The notes below the pieces were generated by a model that ran no database searches, had not been told where the DNA came from, and worked only from the letters and a program-made list of their open reading frames with translations. The translations under genes and the position numbers were made by a program. A stretch of DNA of 35,963 bases from IMG/VR virus record IMGVR_UViG_3300021440_000076, positions 1-35,963 of that record, one strand, 5' to 3'. Of this stretch, positions 5,476 through 13,046 are shown piece by piece. This stretch comes from a virus. How positions within the stretch are numbered: position 1 is the stretch's first letter; each line of letters starts with the position of its first letter.

Positions 5476-6120
5476 ATGCGACGTCACCACTGGACGCCCG
5501 AACAAACCGAAACGCTGAACGCGATGTACGCCGACCACACGGCCTCGGATATCGCCGCTGTGCTAGGTCTGCACGTTCGCCAGGTGCAGGCAAAGGCTTG
5601 GGGCATGGGACTGAAGAAAACGCCGGAATGGATCGCTGAACGCGGCCGCAAAGTGATGGCCGACCCGAACCACCCCGGCCGCGCCTACCAGTTTCGCCCA
5701 GGCCTGACGCCGCACAACAAGGGCAAGCCGCACCCCTCACGCGGCAGGGCGACCGAGACGCAGTTCAAGCCCGGACACCGCCCGCACACCTGGCGCCCCA
5801 TTGGCGCCAACCGCGTGCGGTCGGACGGCTACCTGGAGCGCAAAACAGCCGACACCGGCTGCACCAGGCGCGATTACGTCACCGTGCACACGCTGGTCTG
5901 GCGCATGCACGGAAGGTCAATACCGGACGGATATGCGCTGTGCTTCATCGACGGCGACAAGAGGAACTTCGACATCAACAACCTCGAGCTGGTCCACCGA
6001 TCGAACCTGATGCGCCGCAACTCGGTGCACCGGCACGGCCCGGAGATCGCAAGCGCCTATCAACTGCTGGGCGCGATCAAGCGCCAACTGAGCCGCAAGA
6101 CCAAGGAGATTACAGCATGA
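5476..6120 (+). CDS. HNH endonuclease, homing type with N-terminal HTH (214 aa)
   Basis: Residues about 5-45 form a helix-turn-helix (WTPEQTETLNAMYADHTASD, then IAAVLGLHVRQVQAKAWGMG) typical of phage HNH enzymes. The nuclease core is in VHTLVWRMHGRSIPDGYALC with FIDGDKRNFDINNLELV, matching the H...N...H/N pattern of HNH_3-type enzymes. It then reads HRSNLMRRNSVHRHGPEI. It probably nicks or cuts DNA and may be a free-standing homing endonuclease within the early operon. It is preceded by hairpins and a direct repeat, and its stop overlaps the next ATG. Confidence 0.85.
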   Translation: MRRHHWTPEQTETLNAMYADHTASDIAAVLGLHVRQVQAKAWGMGLKKTPEWIAERGRKVMADPNHPGRAYQFRPGLTPHNKGKPHPSRGRATETQFKPGHRPHTWRPIGANRVRSDGYLERKTADTGCTRRDYVTVHTLVWRMHGRSIPDGYALCFIDGDKRNFDINNLELVHRSNLMRRNSVHRHGPEIASAYQLLGAIKRQLSRKTKEITA

Positions 6121-6428
6121 GCCACACCGTCAATGACCTGCGCGCCGCGCTTTTCCGCCAGCTCGACGCCCTGCAAGACGGCAAAAAAGACATCGCCGTC
6201 GAGATCAGCCGCGCCAAGGCGATGAGCGACATCAGCCGCACCATCCTCGAGTCGGCCAAGGTCGAGCTCGAGCACCAACGGCTGACCGGCAGCACTGGCA
6301 GCGGATTCCTGGATTCGGCGCCGCTGGCCATCGACTCCCCCGAGACGAGCGCGGCCGCCCAGATCAAACAGACCGCGACTGGCACGGCAGAGACCGTCGG
6401 CAACCGCACCGTTCACAAGCTGCGCTGA
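6117..6428 (+). CDS. Unknown helical phage protein (103 aa)
   Basis: ATG 6117 overlaps the HNH stop (ATGA). The N-terminal two thirds is helical (VNDLRAALFRQLDALQDGKK, AVEISRAKAMSDISRTILES, AKVELEHQRLTG) and the rest is a flexible threonine- and alanine-rich tail. The pattern 'RAALF..LDAL..G....EISRAKAM..I...I..SAKVE' is that of a widespread small phage protein of unknown function. It is often found beside replication or recombination genes. Confidence 0.65.
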   Translation: MSHTVNDLRAALFRQLDALQDGKKDIAVEISRAKAMSDISRTILESAKVELEHQRLTGSTGSGFLDSAPLAIDSPETSAAAQIKQTATGTAETVGNRTVHKLR

Positions 6429-6437
6429 TTGCAACCC

Positions 6438-6632
6438 ATGATCCACCTCCACAACACCGCCCCCGCAGCCTGCCGCACCTGCGGGCACTTCGAGCGGCGC
6501 GAGATCCATGTCGAGCAGAGCGTCGAGCACGATGACGGGTGCCTCAAGCACAAGCCCATGCACGAGCCATGCGCGTGGCACACGGACGGGGCGTTGATGC
6601 GGGTCGATGGAAACAGGACGGTGCGGGCATGA
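6438..6632 (+). CDS. Small cysteine/histidine-rich zinc protein (64 aa)
   Basis: ATG 6438 is preferred over an in-frame TTG at 6429. The product has CRTCGHFE near residue 12 and a second cluster (GCLKHKPMHEPCAWH), four cysteines and several histidines that could hold one zinc. It is probably a small DNA- or protein-binding zinc finger; the target is unknown. The stop overlaps the next ATG (6629). Confidence 0.6.
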   Translation: MIHLHNTAPAACRTCGHFERREIHVEQSVEHDDGCLKHKPMHEPCAWHTDGALMRVDGNRTVRA

Positions 6633-7096
6633 AGCGCCCCGCCACGCTCCCCCGCTGGCTGCAAGCCGGCATCGCGCGTGCCGAGAAAGAGCGCCGCGCC
6701 AACGTCATCGCGCGCCCCATGCGCAACCTCATGGACATGCTGCGCCAGGGCGAGGTGTACGAGATCGACGGCCGGGCCGTCATGCGCATGCCCGAGATCG
6801 ACGAGCAGTTCGCCACCCGCGCGGAGTGGTGCGAGATCGCGCCGGCGATCGAAGGCTGGCGCGACTGCTGGCAGCGGCTCGCGCCGGACATCAGCACGTA
6901 CTACCTCGGCGTGCTCGCCGGCCGGCTGCGCGAGGACAAGCCCATTACGCCGCGGCTGGTCGAGCAGGCGCGCGCGGAGTTCGACGCGACGGTGGCGCGG
7001 ATTGTGGAGATCCCGGACGGACAGATCAGCAGCGCGATTCGCACGACTGAAATCGCTTGGGAGATGGAGAAATTGCAGAGCGAGGGGGCCGCATGA
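6629..7096 (+). CDS. Unknown phage protein (155 aa)
   Basis: Start fixed by the ATGA overlap at 6629. The sequence is soluble, charged and helical (WLQAGIARAEKERRANVIAR, PMRNLMDMLRQGEVYEIDGR, EFDATVARIVEIPDGQI). WCEIAPAIEGWRDCWQRLAPD is followed by STYYLGVLAGRLREDKPIT. No catalytic motif is seen, and the function and family are not known to me. It is one of eight consecutive genes that overlap by four bases. Confidence 0.65.
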   Translation: MKRPATLPRWLQAGIARAEKERRANVIARPMRNLMDMLRQGEVYEIDGRAVMRMPEIDEQFATRAEWCEIAPAIEGWRDCWQRLAPDISTYYLGVLAGRLREDKPITPRLVEQARAEFDATVARIVEIPDGQISSAIRTTEIAWEMEKLQSEGAA

Positions 7097-7368
7097 AGCG
7101 CCAGCCCTTCCCAGTCGGATCCCTCGTCGTCAACACCGGCCGCCTTCGCGGCCAGGGCTACATCTGGCGCGTCGAGGGATACGTAACCTACCAGAGCGGG
7201 CAAGACCGGCGCACCCGAATCACCGCGATGGTCTGCCGCAACATCGGCCCGCTGCACGGAAAGCCGGAGCCGCACGACTATCACATCGGCGGGCGCTTCC
7301 TTTACCGCCCGGAAGACAAAGAGCTGCTCGGCAATGTCAAGCCGGCCTGCCAATTGAACCTGATATGA
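7093..7368 (+). CDS. Unknown small beta-rich protein (91 aa)
   Basis: ATG 7093 overlaps the previous stop. The product starts KRQPFPVGSLVVNTGRLRGQ and continues with beta-strand-like segments (YIWRVEGYVTYQSG, TRITAMVCRNIG). This suggests a small SH3- or KOW-like barrel of the sort found in RNA- or protein-binding modules. That is inferred from pattern only. No signal peptide or membrane segment is present. Confidence 0.6.
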   Translation: MKRQPFPVGSLVVNTGRLRGQGYIWRVEGYVTYQSGQDRRTRITAMVCRNIGPLHGKPEPHDYHIGGRFLYRPEDKELLGNVKPACQLNLI

Positions 7369-7796
7369 CCACCTACACCCTACACATCACCGCCGAGCAA
7401 GCGCACACGCTCAGCCGCGCCTGCGAGCTGCTGGCCCGGCTCGGGATCGGCCAGATCACCGAAGGACTGCGTGAGATTCCGCAGGTCGAGGACATCGACT
7501 GGAGCGACTTCCACGACGATTGCCAGGCCGTGTGCAAGCTCATGAGCAAGTACATGCCGCGCAGGATCGACGGCTGGACATCGAACCTCGGCATCCACCA
7601 CGCTGACGAGGGTGCGCGGCGCGCGTGGGATCTGCACCAGGTGCTGCGCCACCGCCTGGCGTGGGATCTGGCCATCAAAGAAGGCTGGACGGACGGCACG
7701 ACGCGCGACTGGAAACAGATGATGGGCGTGCACTTCGACGATCCGACGCGCGTCTACCCGGAGCCGCTGGCGAGAATTGAGAGGGACGAAGCATGA
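7365..7796 (+). CDS. Unknown phage protein (143 aa)
   Basis: ATG 7365 overlaps the previous stop. The first 40 residues look like a small folded unit (YTLHITAEQAHTLSRACELL, LARLGIGQITEGLREIP). The remainder (WDLHQVLRHRLAWDLAIKEG) resembles a domain common in short phage and plasmid proteins of unknown role. It is acidic and soluble, with no recognisable catalytic residues. The context is only the coupled early operon. Confidence 0.6.
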   Translation: MTTYTLHITAEQAHTLSRACELLARLGIGQITEGLREIPQVEDIDWSDFHDDCQAVCKLMSKYMPRRIDGWTSNLGIHHADEGARRAWDLHQVLRHRLAWDLAIKEGWTDGTTRDWKQMMGVHFDDPTRVYPEPLARIERDEA

Positions 7797-7978
7797 CCAA
7801 GATAGAAATCATTATCACCACCACCGGAACGCACGTCGAGCGCAGGCAAAGCGCGGTTTTCATCGATGGTAGCGGAAGCGTCGAGCACTATATCGAAGCG
7901 ATCCGCGCCGCGATGGTGGCGTCGAGTTATGAGCCGGAAACGGCTGCGCGGGTCCGTTATTGCGAGGCCGACGAATGA
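7793..7978 (+). CDS. Unknown small protein (61 aa)
   Basis: Coupled to both neighbours by ATGA overlaps (7793 and 7975). A beta hairpin is suggested by TKIEIIITTTGTHVERRQSA, followed by a helix (YIEAIRAAMVAS) and an acidic end. The family is not recognised. The regular coupling and the coding-like composition make a real gene likely. Confidence 0.55.
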   Translation: MTKIEIIITTTGTHVERRQSAVFIDGSGSVEHYIEAIRAAMVASSYEPETAARVRYCEADE

Positions 7979-8298
7979 CGCGCGAAGAAAAGCTAGACCG
8001 CCTGCGCGAGTGGGAGGCGCATCTACGCGACTTCACGGCTGCATGGGACGCGCTGCACGCACTGACCGGAACCACAACAAACAGCCCGCTCGGCGACGCG
8101 ACGTGGTGTGTATTCGAAGTCTATACGCGTGCCATCGGGCGAGAGATCGGCGATTTCGAAGACTGGATGTCCTGGCATTGGCTTGAAAACGATCTCGGCG
8201 CGAAAGGGAGAGAGGCCGGCAATCGGCGCGAAACGAGGTCCATCAAGTCGCTGGATGACTTGCTTTGGGCCATCGAACTAGAGGACAGCGAGCCATGA
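7975..8298 (+). CDS. Unknown phage protein (107 aa)
   Basis: ATG 7975 overlaps the previous stop and the end overlaps the next ATG at 8295. The product begins TREEKLDRLREWEAHLRDF and contains LGDATWCVFEVYTRAIGREI and DWMSWHWLENDLG. It is a compact, tryptophan-rich, mostly helical protein. This type is recurrent among hypothetical proteins of proteobacterial phages. No function is assignable. Confidence 0.6.
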   Translation: MTREEKLDRLREWEAHLRDFTAAWDALHALTGTTTNSPLGDATWCVFEVYTRAIGREIGDFEDWMSWHWLENDLGAKGREAGNRRETRSIKSLDDLLWAIELEDSEP

Positions 8299-8552
8299 CC
8301 ATCACCGCCCCCATCACCGGCACCCTGCAGCATGCCGTCGTGAGCGGCGTCGTGCACGAGGGCATCACCGTCAAGACCCGCGACGGCCGCCGGGCTCGGC
8401 TGGCGGTCATCGACGACGATGGCCACATCATCGAGTCCGGCCCGGCCGTCGAGCGCGAGGTGTGGCAAGTGGCTGTTCAGGTGTATCGCAATTTCTGGAA
8501 AGGCCAGGGGCATCTGCGGGTGCTGTCTGGCGCGCGAGGGGAAGGGAAATGA
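8295..8552 (+). CDS. Unknown small protein (85 aa) near the operon end
   Basis: ATG 8295 overlaps the previous stop. Beta-rich N-terminus (TITAPITGTLQHAVVSGVVH) and a middle segment GITVKTRDGRRARLAVIDDD, then a helix (WQVAVQVYRNFWKG). Its last 76 bases are overlapped antisense by the truncated DUF4124 gene coming from the right. The function is unknown. Confidence 0.55.
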   Translation: MTITAPITGTLQHAVVSGVVHEGITVKTRDGRRARLAVIDDDGHIIESGPAVEREVWQVAVQVYRNFWKGQGHLRVLSGARGEGK

Positions 8553-8773
8553 CGCCTGCTGAAACGGTCGAATTCCTGCGGCAGTTCAACGAGTGGCGAC
8601 GCGGCGGCGATGGCGTCGTATCCGCCAGTTGCTGGCGTGACGTCGATGACTTCGGCGCGGCCGCTGCACGGCTCTTGCGAATACACCGTCCGCCCGCCGT
8701 CCTGGCACTTGTAGACCTGCGCGTGCGCGGCAGCAGACAGCGCCAGCGCGATCAGCGGGAACAGGATTTTCAT
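8477..8773 (-). CDS. DUF4124-domain protein, probably 3'-truncated (98 aa)
   Basis: ATG 8773 gives a good signal peptide (MKILFPLIALALSAAAHA) and a DUF4124 motif (QVYKCQDGGRTVYSQEPC, then RAEVIDVTPATGG). This is clearly related to the intact copy at 2017-2520 (QVYKCKQPDGSTVFADAPC, IDVSPASG). An ATG at 8794 would only add a polar leader. After about residue 55 the sequence is antisense to the rightward operon's last genes and loses the helical tail of the paralogue. It is last in the leftward late operon, 27 bases after the tail gene. It may still be exported as a short form, or be dead. Confidence 0.6.
   Translation of the reverse strand: MKILFPLIALALSAAAHAQVYKCQDGGRTVYSQEPCSGRAEVIDVTPATGGYDAIAAASPLVELPQEFDRFSRRHFPSPRAPDSTRRCPWPFQKLRYT
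8549..8614 (+). pseudogene. Truncated start of a small phage gene
   Basis: ATG 8549 overlaps the previous stop. The first 22 codons (TPAETVEFLRQFNEWRRGG) look like the N-terminus of a common small phage protein. Beyond about 8614 the frame merely reads antisense to convergent genes and stays open to 9202, with unnatural arginine-rich composition. The gene therefore appears to have lost its body where it meets the incoming late operon. Confidence 0.45.
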
Positions 8774-8800
8774 CGTGCTCGACTCCGATTGCATGTCGAG

Positions 8801-10576
8801 TCAGTTTCCCGCCCACACGTACGCCGAGTCAACGTCCGTTGTCCACGGGTAGTAGTTGCCGTCGAACACCAGGTCATCGTCGACGATGCGGAACACATCG
8901 ACCGTGCCATTGCCGTCGACGCCCAGGTCGCGGCAGATGACGACGTGCCGATCGGTCATCGACATCGCGTCGTAGCCATAGCCGTTCGCCGGCAGTGTGT
9001 ACGTCGTCACCGGGATTGGCGGGCCTCCAGTCTGCAGGGCCGCCCGGCTGAAAAGCTCGACCCGCGCGACGCCAGACGCCCATCCGGTCACCAGCGTTCC
9101 GACATATCGCCGAGAAATCGCCACATCCTGCACGATATCGTCGCCGTAGTTGAGGTTGCACAGCACTGCATCCGTTGCGTGATTGAGCACTTGGACCCAT
9201 GAGTAGTCGTAGACGCCATACATCACTGCCCATCCGCCGCGCGCCTTGATGTACAGCGCCCCGAGGCGCCATGATGCAGTCCGCTTGAGTGCGCGTGTTT
9301 GCGAATCCAGTATGACGATCTGCTGCGTCGACGGGTTGAGCGCAACAATCTCCGCGCCATCTACCGACAGCGACATGTAGTTCGCCCCGAGGCCGATCGT
9401 CGAGCCATCGTTAGCGTCCAGGATTCGGGGGCTGCCGAATGCTGTTGTGCGCTCGGTCCATGTCTTGCCGCCGAGGAAAATCGCGCCGAAGTTCGTGATG
9501 GCATACCGTGGCGGCCCCTCGAAATTGTCGGCCAGGCGCTCGCCCCATAGGCTCGTCGCGCCGCTCGACGGCTCGAACAGCATCCATTCTGTGTTGTACG
9601 GCTGCGCGACGTCGAACGGGTTGCCGTTGCCGTCGAGCCGCGTGACGATGCGCGACCCCGTGCGCGAGATCACGATCCGGTCGCAGCGCTTTGGGCGCTC
9701 CAGGAAGCCGATCACGCGCGGGTGATCCCACGACTGCCCCTGCAGCTCGACGACCACCCGGTCGCCGACATCGAATACTGCTGCGTTGCACGTCATGTAC
9801 TGCACCGGCACGGCAGCGAGCGACGGCGCGCGGTTGATGTCGAGCTGCTGCGCGCTGGACTTCGCCGGGTCCAGTTCGACATCGGCCTTGTCCGCGCCTT
9901 TGTCGACCGCCGTGAGCGTGCCGGCGCGATAGGTCGGCTTGAATTTCTGCCACCCTGGCAGGATCGCAGCATTGAAAAACGCTTGCGGGCCTGACTGAAC
10001 ATCGCGCGCCACGATCGCGCCATACGGCGTAGCCGGCTTAGGGGCACCGGGCGCGAGCACGATCGCTGTGCTGGCGTCGCCGTACTCTCCCGGAATCTCG
10101 ATCGATGCGACATCACCGGGAGCCGCGTCGTCGGTCGCGTCGGCGCACCAGATGGCGCGCTGCTCATCGAGGACGAGTGCTTCCCATCGCAACTTGTCTT
10201 TTATCGCCTGCGACCGCTCGGTCTTGAGCTGGTCGAGCTGCAGCACGAGCAGCGCGTAGCGCGAGCGCACCTCGAGCAGCGCGCGCATCGCCGCGGTATG
10301 CGCATCCGCCTTGATCTTGAGCGCGCCCGCAGCAGCGCCGGCCTGCGCCGCTGCTGCATACTCACTGACGGCAGTCTCGACGGCCGCAAGGGCGGGCGCC
10401 TCCTCCTGCGCCTTGAATGCGTCAAGCGTGATTTGCCAGCCGGCAATCTGCGCGGCGAGCGCAGCGATGCGCGTCGTCAGCGCCGCGACCTGTGCGTCGC
10501 GCTGCGCGGTACCGAAGTCGAGCCGCACGGTGTACAGCCCATCATCCCCGCCGGACAGGATCGTCGCCTTGCCCAT
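8801..10576 (-). CDS. Tail-tip or fibre protein with coiled coil (591 aa)
   Basis: ATG 10576 (MGKATILSGG...) is chosen because it shares one base with the upstream stop (TGATGG). The N-terminal strand region (GLYTVRLDFGTAQRDAQVAA) leads into an alanine-rich coiled coil of about 120 residues, then a beta-rich body. The body includes FDVGDRVVVELQGQSWDHPR with VIGFLERPKRCDRIVISRT, a small OB-like segment resembling tail-spike or baseplate hubs. The C-terminal 250 residues have repeated strands (LGALYIKARGGWAVMYGVYD, VLNHATDAVLC, NLNYGDDIVQDVAISRRYV) compatible with a beta-propeller. It is probably structural and exposed at the tail end. The family was not identified. Confidence 0.6.
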   Translation of the reverse strand: MGKATILSGGDDGLYTVRLDFGTAQRDAQVAALTTRIAALAAQIAGWQITLDAFKAQEEAPALAAVETAVSEYAAAAQAGAAAGALKIKADAHTAAMRALLEVRSRYALLVLQLDQLKTERSQAIKDKLRWEALVLDEQRAIWCADATDDAAPGDVASIEIPGEYGDASTAIVLAPGAPKPATPYGAIVARDVQSGPQAFFNAAILPGWQKFKPTYRAGTLTAVDKGADKADVELDPAKSSAQQLDINRAPSLAAVPVQYMTCNAAVFDVGDRVVVELQGQSWDHPRVIGFLERPKRCDRIVISRTGSRIVTRLDGNGNPFDVAQPYNTEWMLFEPSSGATSLWGERLADNFEGPPRYAITNFGAIFLGGKTWTERTTAFGSPRILDANDGSTIGLGANYMSLSVDGAEIVALNPSTQQIVILDSQTRALKRTASWRLGALYIKARGGWAVMYGVYDYSWVQVLNHATDAVLCNLNYGDDIVQDVAISRRYVGTLVTGWASGVARVELFSRAALQTGGPPIPVTTYTLPANGYGYDAMSMTDRHVVICRDLGVDGNGTVDVFRIVDDDLVFDGNYYPWTTDVDSAYVWAGN

Positions 10577-11424
10577 CAGTCGCGCGATCCCACGTCGCAA
10601 TACATGTCCGAGCCGTTGCAGTAGTAGTTGATGTAGTCGACCACCATCGGCTGCGCGCCGAGGTATGCGCGATGCCCTGGACGCAGCAGCCAGTCGATAG
10701 AGCACCGGGCCCGCACGCTCGCGCCAGTGACCGACGTCGAGCGCACGCCGACGAGCTGCCGGTCATAGACTGCCGGCGGATCTTCGGCAGCCGTCAAGGC
10801 CGCGCTGTAACCGCTGATCGAGCACGTGTAGCGCAGCGGGCCGCGGTCGAACGACGCGGTACCGAGCGGAGAGCGGACCATCTCGTACTCGATCGCCTCG
10901 CCGCTCGGCATTGCCGCGCGCCGGCGGACGATAAACTCGGTCGCGGCATTGATCGTGTTGACCCACGGTGCGCAGGCTGGGATGACGCACTGCGCGTAGC
11001 AGGCCACGTCGGTCTGCAGCGTGGCCTGCCAACTGCTGATGGGCACGCGGACCAGCCCGCCGGGCGTCACGAGGTCCATGACGTAATGCGTTGTCACGTC
11101 GCCGAGCAGGCCGGTGAAGTCGTGCACGGACAGCAACGCCGGACCCTGAAGCACCGATGGAAACACGGCCCATGATTTCGTGGGCGGATCTCCGCCAATG
11201 ATGGCCGGCGGCTGCAACACAGATGGCACGCTGACGAGAGCGGCCGGCGTGAGCTGCCCGCCGCGGATCGCCGGCGCCTGCAGCACGGACGGCAGCGACA
11301 ATCGCGCCTGCGGCATGCCCTCGACCCATGACAGGCCGGCGGCCGTGCCGGCCGGCGGCGTGTACGACTGCGCGTTTTGCCAGGTGAGGCCGGCAGCCGT
11401 GCCTGTCGGCGGTGTGTAGCTCAT
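10576..11424 (-). CDS. Tail protein with internal short repeats (282 aa)
   Basis: Overlaps the propeller gene upstream (ATGA at 11424) and the next gene downstream. The N-terminus carries two copies of YTPP(T/A)GTAAGL(T/S)W. Three copies of a (L/V/F)PSVLQ(A/P/G)PA motif follow within the first 100 residues. The rest (FTGLLGDVTTHYVMDLVTPG, RVPISSWQATLQTD) looks like a tail-tip structural domain, with RARCSIDWLLRPGHRAYLG near the end. It probably connects distal tail components. No enzymatic motif was seen. Short N-terminal repeats of this sort often act as flexible linkers or docking peptides in virions. Confidence 0.6.
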   Translation of the reverse strand: MSYTPPTGTAAGLTWQNAQSYTPPAGTAAGLSWVEGMPQARLSLPSVLQAPAIRGGQLTPAALVSVPSVLQPPAIIGGDPPTKSWAVFPSVLQGPALLSVHDFTGLLGDVTTHYVMDLVTPGGLVRVPISSWQATLQTDVACYAQCVIPACAPWVNTINAATEFIVRRRAAMPSGEAIEYEMVRSPLGTASFDRGPLRYTCSISGYSAALTAAEDPPAVYDRQLVGVRSTSVTGASVRARCSIDWLLRPGHRAYLGAQPMVVDYINYYCNGSDMYCDVGSRD

Positions 11425-12641
11425 GCCGGCGAGGCCGGAACCACTCGGCCCAGGATCAGGTCGTTGTACTGCGTTCCGGCGTCGTCATCGAGTGCGACGA
11501 CCTGCGTCGGGATCACCGACAGGCAGCGAAACCGATAATCCCCGCTGCCGTCCGTCGTTGTGCTTGCCAGCAGGTTTCCGCCGGCGCGCTCGTACAGGCG
11601 CACGGTGCGACCAACGGCGGGTGAGCCCGCATCGTCGAGCACTGCGTCGGTGCCGCTGGTCACTTCTCGGATGTACGAGTTCGACGACCACGCGCAGGCG
11701 TAACCGAGCGCCGGCAGCGTGGCGCCGGTGATCGTCAGCTTTGACCAGTCCGATACTTGATAGACGGTAGCGAACGGCGTTGTCTCGTGCGCCACCGCCA
11801 GGCGAGCTCCATCTGGCGAAAACTCGCAATCGTGGCCGACACCCGCCGGATTGCCGCCGGTGATCGTAAGCTTCGACCAGTCCGACACCTGATACACCGT
11901 CAAGTAGGGCGATCCGGAGTGCACACAGGCCAGCTTCGTCCCGTCCGACGAGAAATGCACGCCTTCTGGCGCCCCTGCCGGCGCTCCGCCGGTGATCGTG
12001 AGCTTCGACCAGTTCGAGACTTGGTAGACGGTAAGGGATGGCGATGTCGAGTGCCCGAGAGCCAGCTTTGCCCCATCCGGCGACCAAGCGCAGCACTGCC
12101 CGGCGCCGGCCGGCAGGTCCGTAATCGTGACGCTTGCCCAGCTCGACGTGTTGTAGACGGTCAGGAATGGCGACGTGCTGTGCGCGACAGCCAGGCGCGA
12201 TCCGTCCGCACTGAATGCGACTTTGCGCGCCGTTCCCGGCGGCGATGTCATGCTGAAGTTTTTCGTCCACGTGCTTGTATTGTAGACGGTCAGGTAGGGG
12301 CTTGATGGATGCCCGACAGCCAGCAGCGAACCGTCTGGGGACCATGCGGGCTTTCCGATCCCCGCCGCCGGGATGTCCCCGCCGGTCAGAGTGATCGCGC
12401 TCCAGTTGCTGGTGTTGTACACCCGTAGCCGCGGCGATCGCTCGCAGATCATCGCGCACTTCGACCCATCCGGGCTGAATGCGATGCCATAGACGGCGTC
12501 GCCGTTTGGTACGCCCCCTGGCAGATACGCCACATCGACGCAGCGCGTGAGCGACGCCGCGCCGTAGGCGGCGAGCGACAGGACTGGGTAGCTCGAGGCG
12601 TTGAGCCCCGACGTTCCGACCAGCAGCGATCCCTCGGCCAT
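11421..12641 (-). CDS. WD40-like beta-propeller tail protein (406 aa)
   Basis: Residues about 50-325 consist of six full repeats and part of a seventh, each about 43 residues. Each reads (A/V)xFSPDG(S/A)(K/R)LA(V/L)xHSxSPxLTVY followed by W(S/A)xxTITGG. This is a seven-bladed propeller if the N-terminal strand closes the ring. The C-terminal 75 residues (VRLYERAGGNLLASTTTDGS, GDYRFRCLSV) resemble a carboxypeptidase-regulatory-like Ig domain and a short tail. Virion propellers usually bind proteins or glycans, so a receptor-binding or fibre role is likely. The 'TVYxxSxW' strands are almost identical between blades, which points to recent internal duplication. Confidence 0.75.
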   Translation of the reverse strand: MAEGSLLVGTSGLNASSYPVLSLAAYGAASLTRCVDVAYLPGGVPNGDAVYGIAFSPDGSKCAMICERSPRLRVYNTSNWSAITLTGGDIPAAGIGKPAWSPDGSLLAVGHPSSPYLTVYNTSTWTKNFSMTSPPGTARKVAFSADGSRLAVAHSTSPFLTVYNTSSWASVTITDLPAGAGQCCAWSPDGAKLALGHSTSPSLTVYQVSNWSKLTITGGAPAGAPEGVHFSSDGTKLACVHSGSPYLTVYQVSDWSKLTITGGNPAGVGHDCEFSPDGARLAVAHETTPFATVYQVSDWSKLTITGATLPALGYACAWSSNSYIREVTSGTDAVLDDAGSPAVGRTVRLYERAGGNLLASTTTDGSGDYRFRCLSVIPTQVVALDDDAGTQYNDLILGRVVPASPA

Positions 12642-12644
12642 CGC

Positions 12645-13037
12645 TTACCCCATCACCGCGCTGACGACCTCGACCGGCGCGCCGGAAACGATCGTCAGCG
12701 TGTTGAGTACGATTTTCCCGGCGACCGCCACCGCGCCTTGCTGCGCCGGCAGCGCGCAATGCACCGCGCCGGTGCTGTCGCAGATCTGCCCATAGGCTGC
12801 GGTCCCGCCGGCATCCGCGCTCGCATCCTGCCCGGCAATGGAAAACGTGAGCTGCCCGGTTGTGCCGTTGACCGTTCCGCACGGATCGGAAAGCGGAACC
12901 TGCGCCAACAGCACGTCGGCTGCATCGCGAACACGGATGAATCCCGCGCCCGAACCTGAGTCGATCAGGTCACGAAATGTCGTGTGCGCCGCGATCAATG
13001 CGGCGGCGCTGAAGGTGGCAACAGTGGGAGCGGGCAT
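12645..13037 (-). CDS. Tail-associated structural protein (130 aa)
   Basis: Not assigned to a family. It begins PAPTVATFSAAALIAAHTTF and continues with beta-rich segments (GFIRVRDAADVLLAQVPLSD, GTTGQLTFSIAGQD, GAVAVAGKIVLNTLTIVSG), ending PVEVVSAVMG. It sits between a minor tail protein and the propeller protein, with 3-9 base gaps, so it is co-expressed as part of the tail-tip module. Its size and strand content fit a small adaptor. A clear difference from enzymes is the absence of conserved polar clusters. Confidence 0.55.
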   Translation of the reverse strand: MPAPTVATFSAAALIAAHTTFRDLIDSGSGAGFIRVRDAADVLLAQVPLSDPCGTVNGTTGQLTFSIAGQDASADAGGTAAYGQICDSTGAVHCALPAQQGAVAVAGKIVLNTLTIVSGAPVEVVSAVMG

Positions 13038-13046
13038 GCTATGTCC

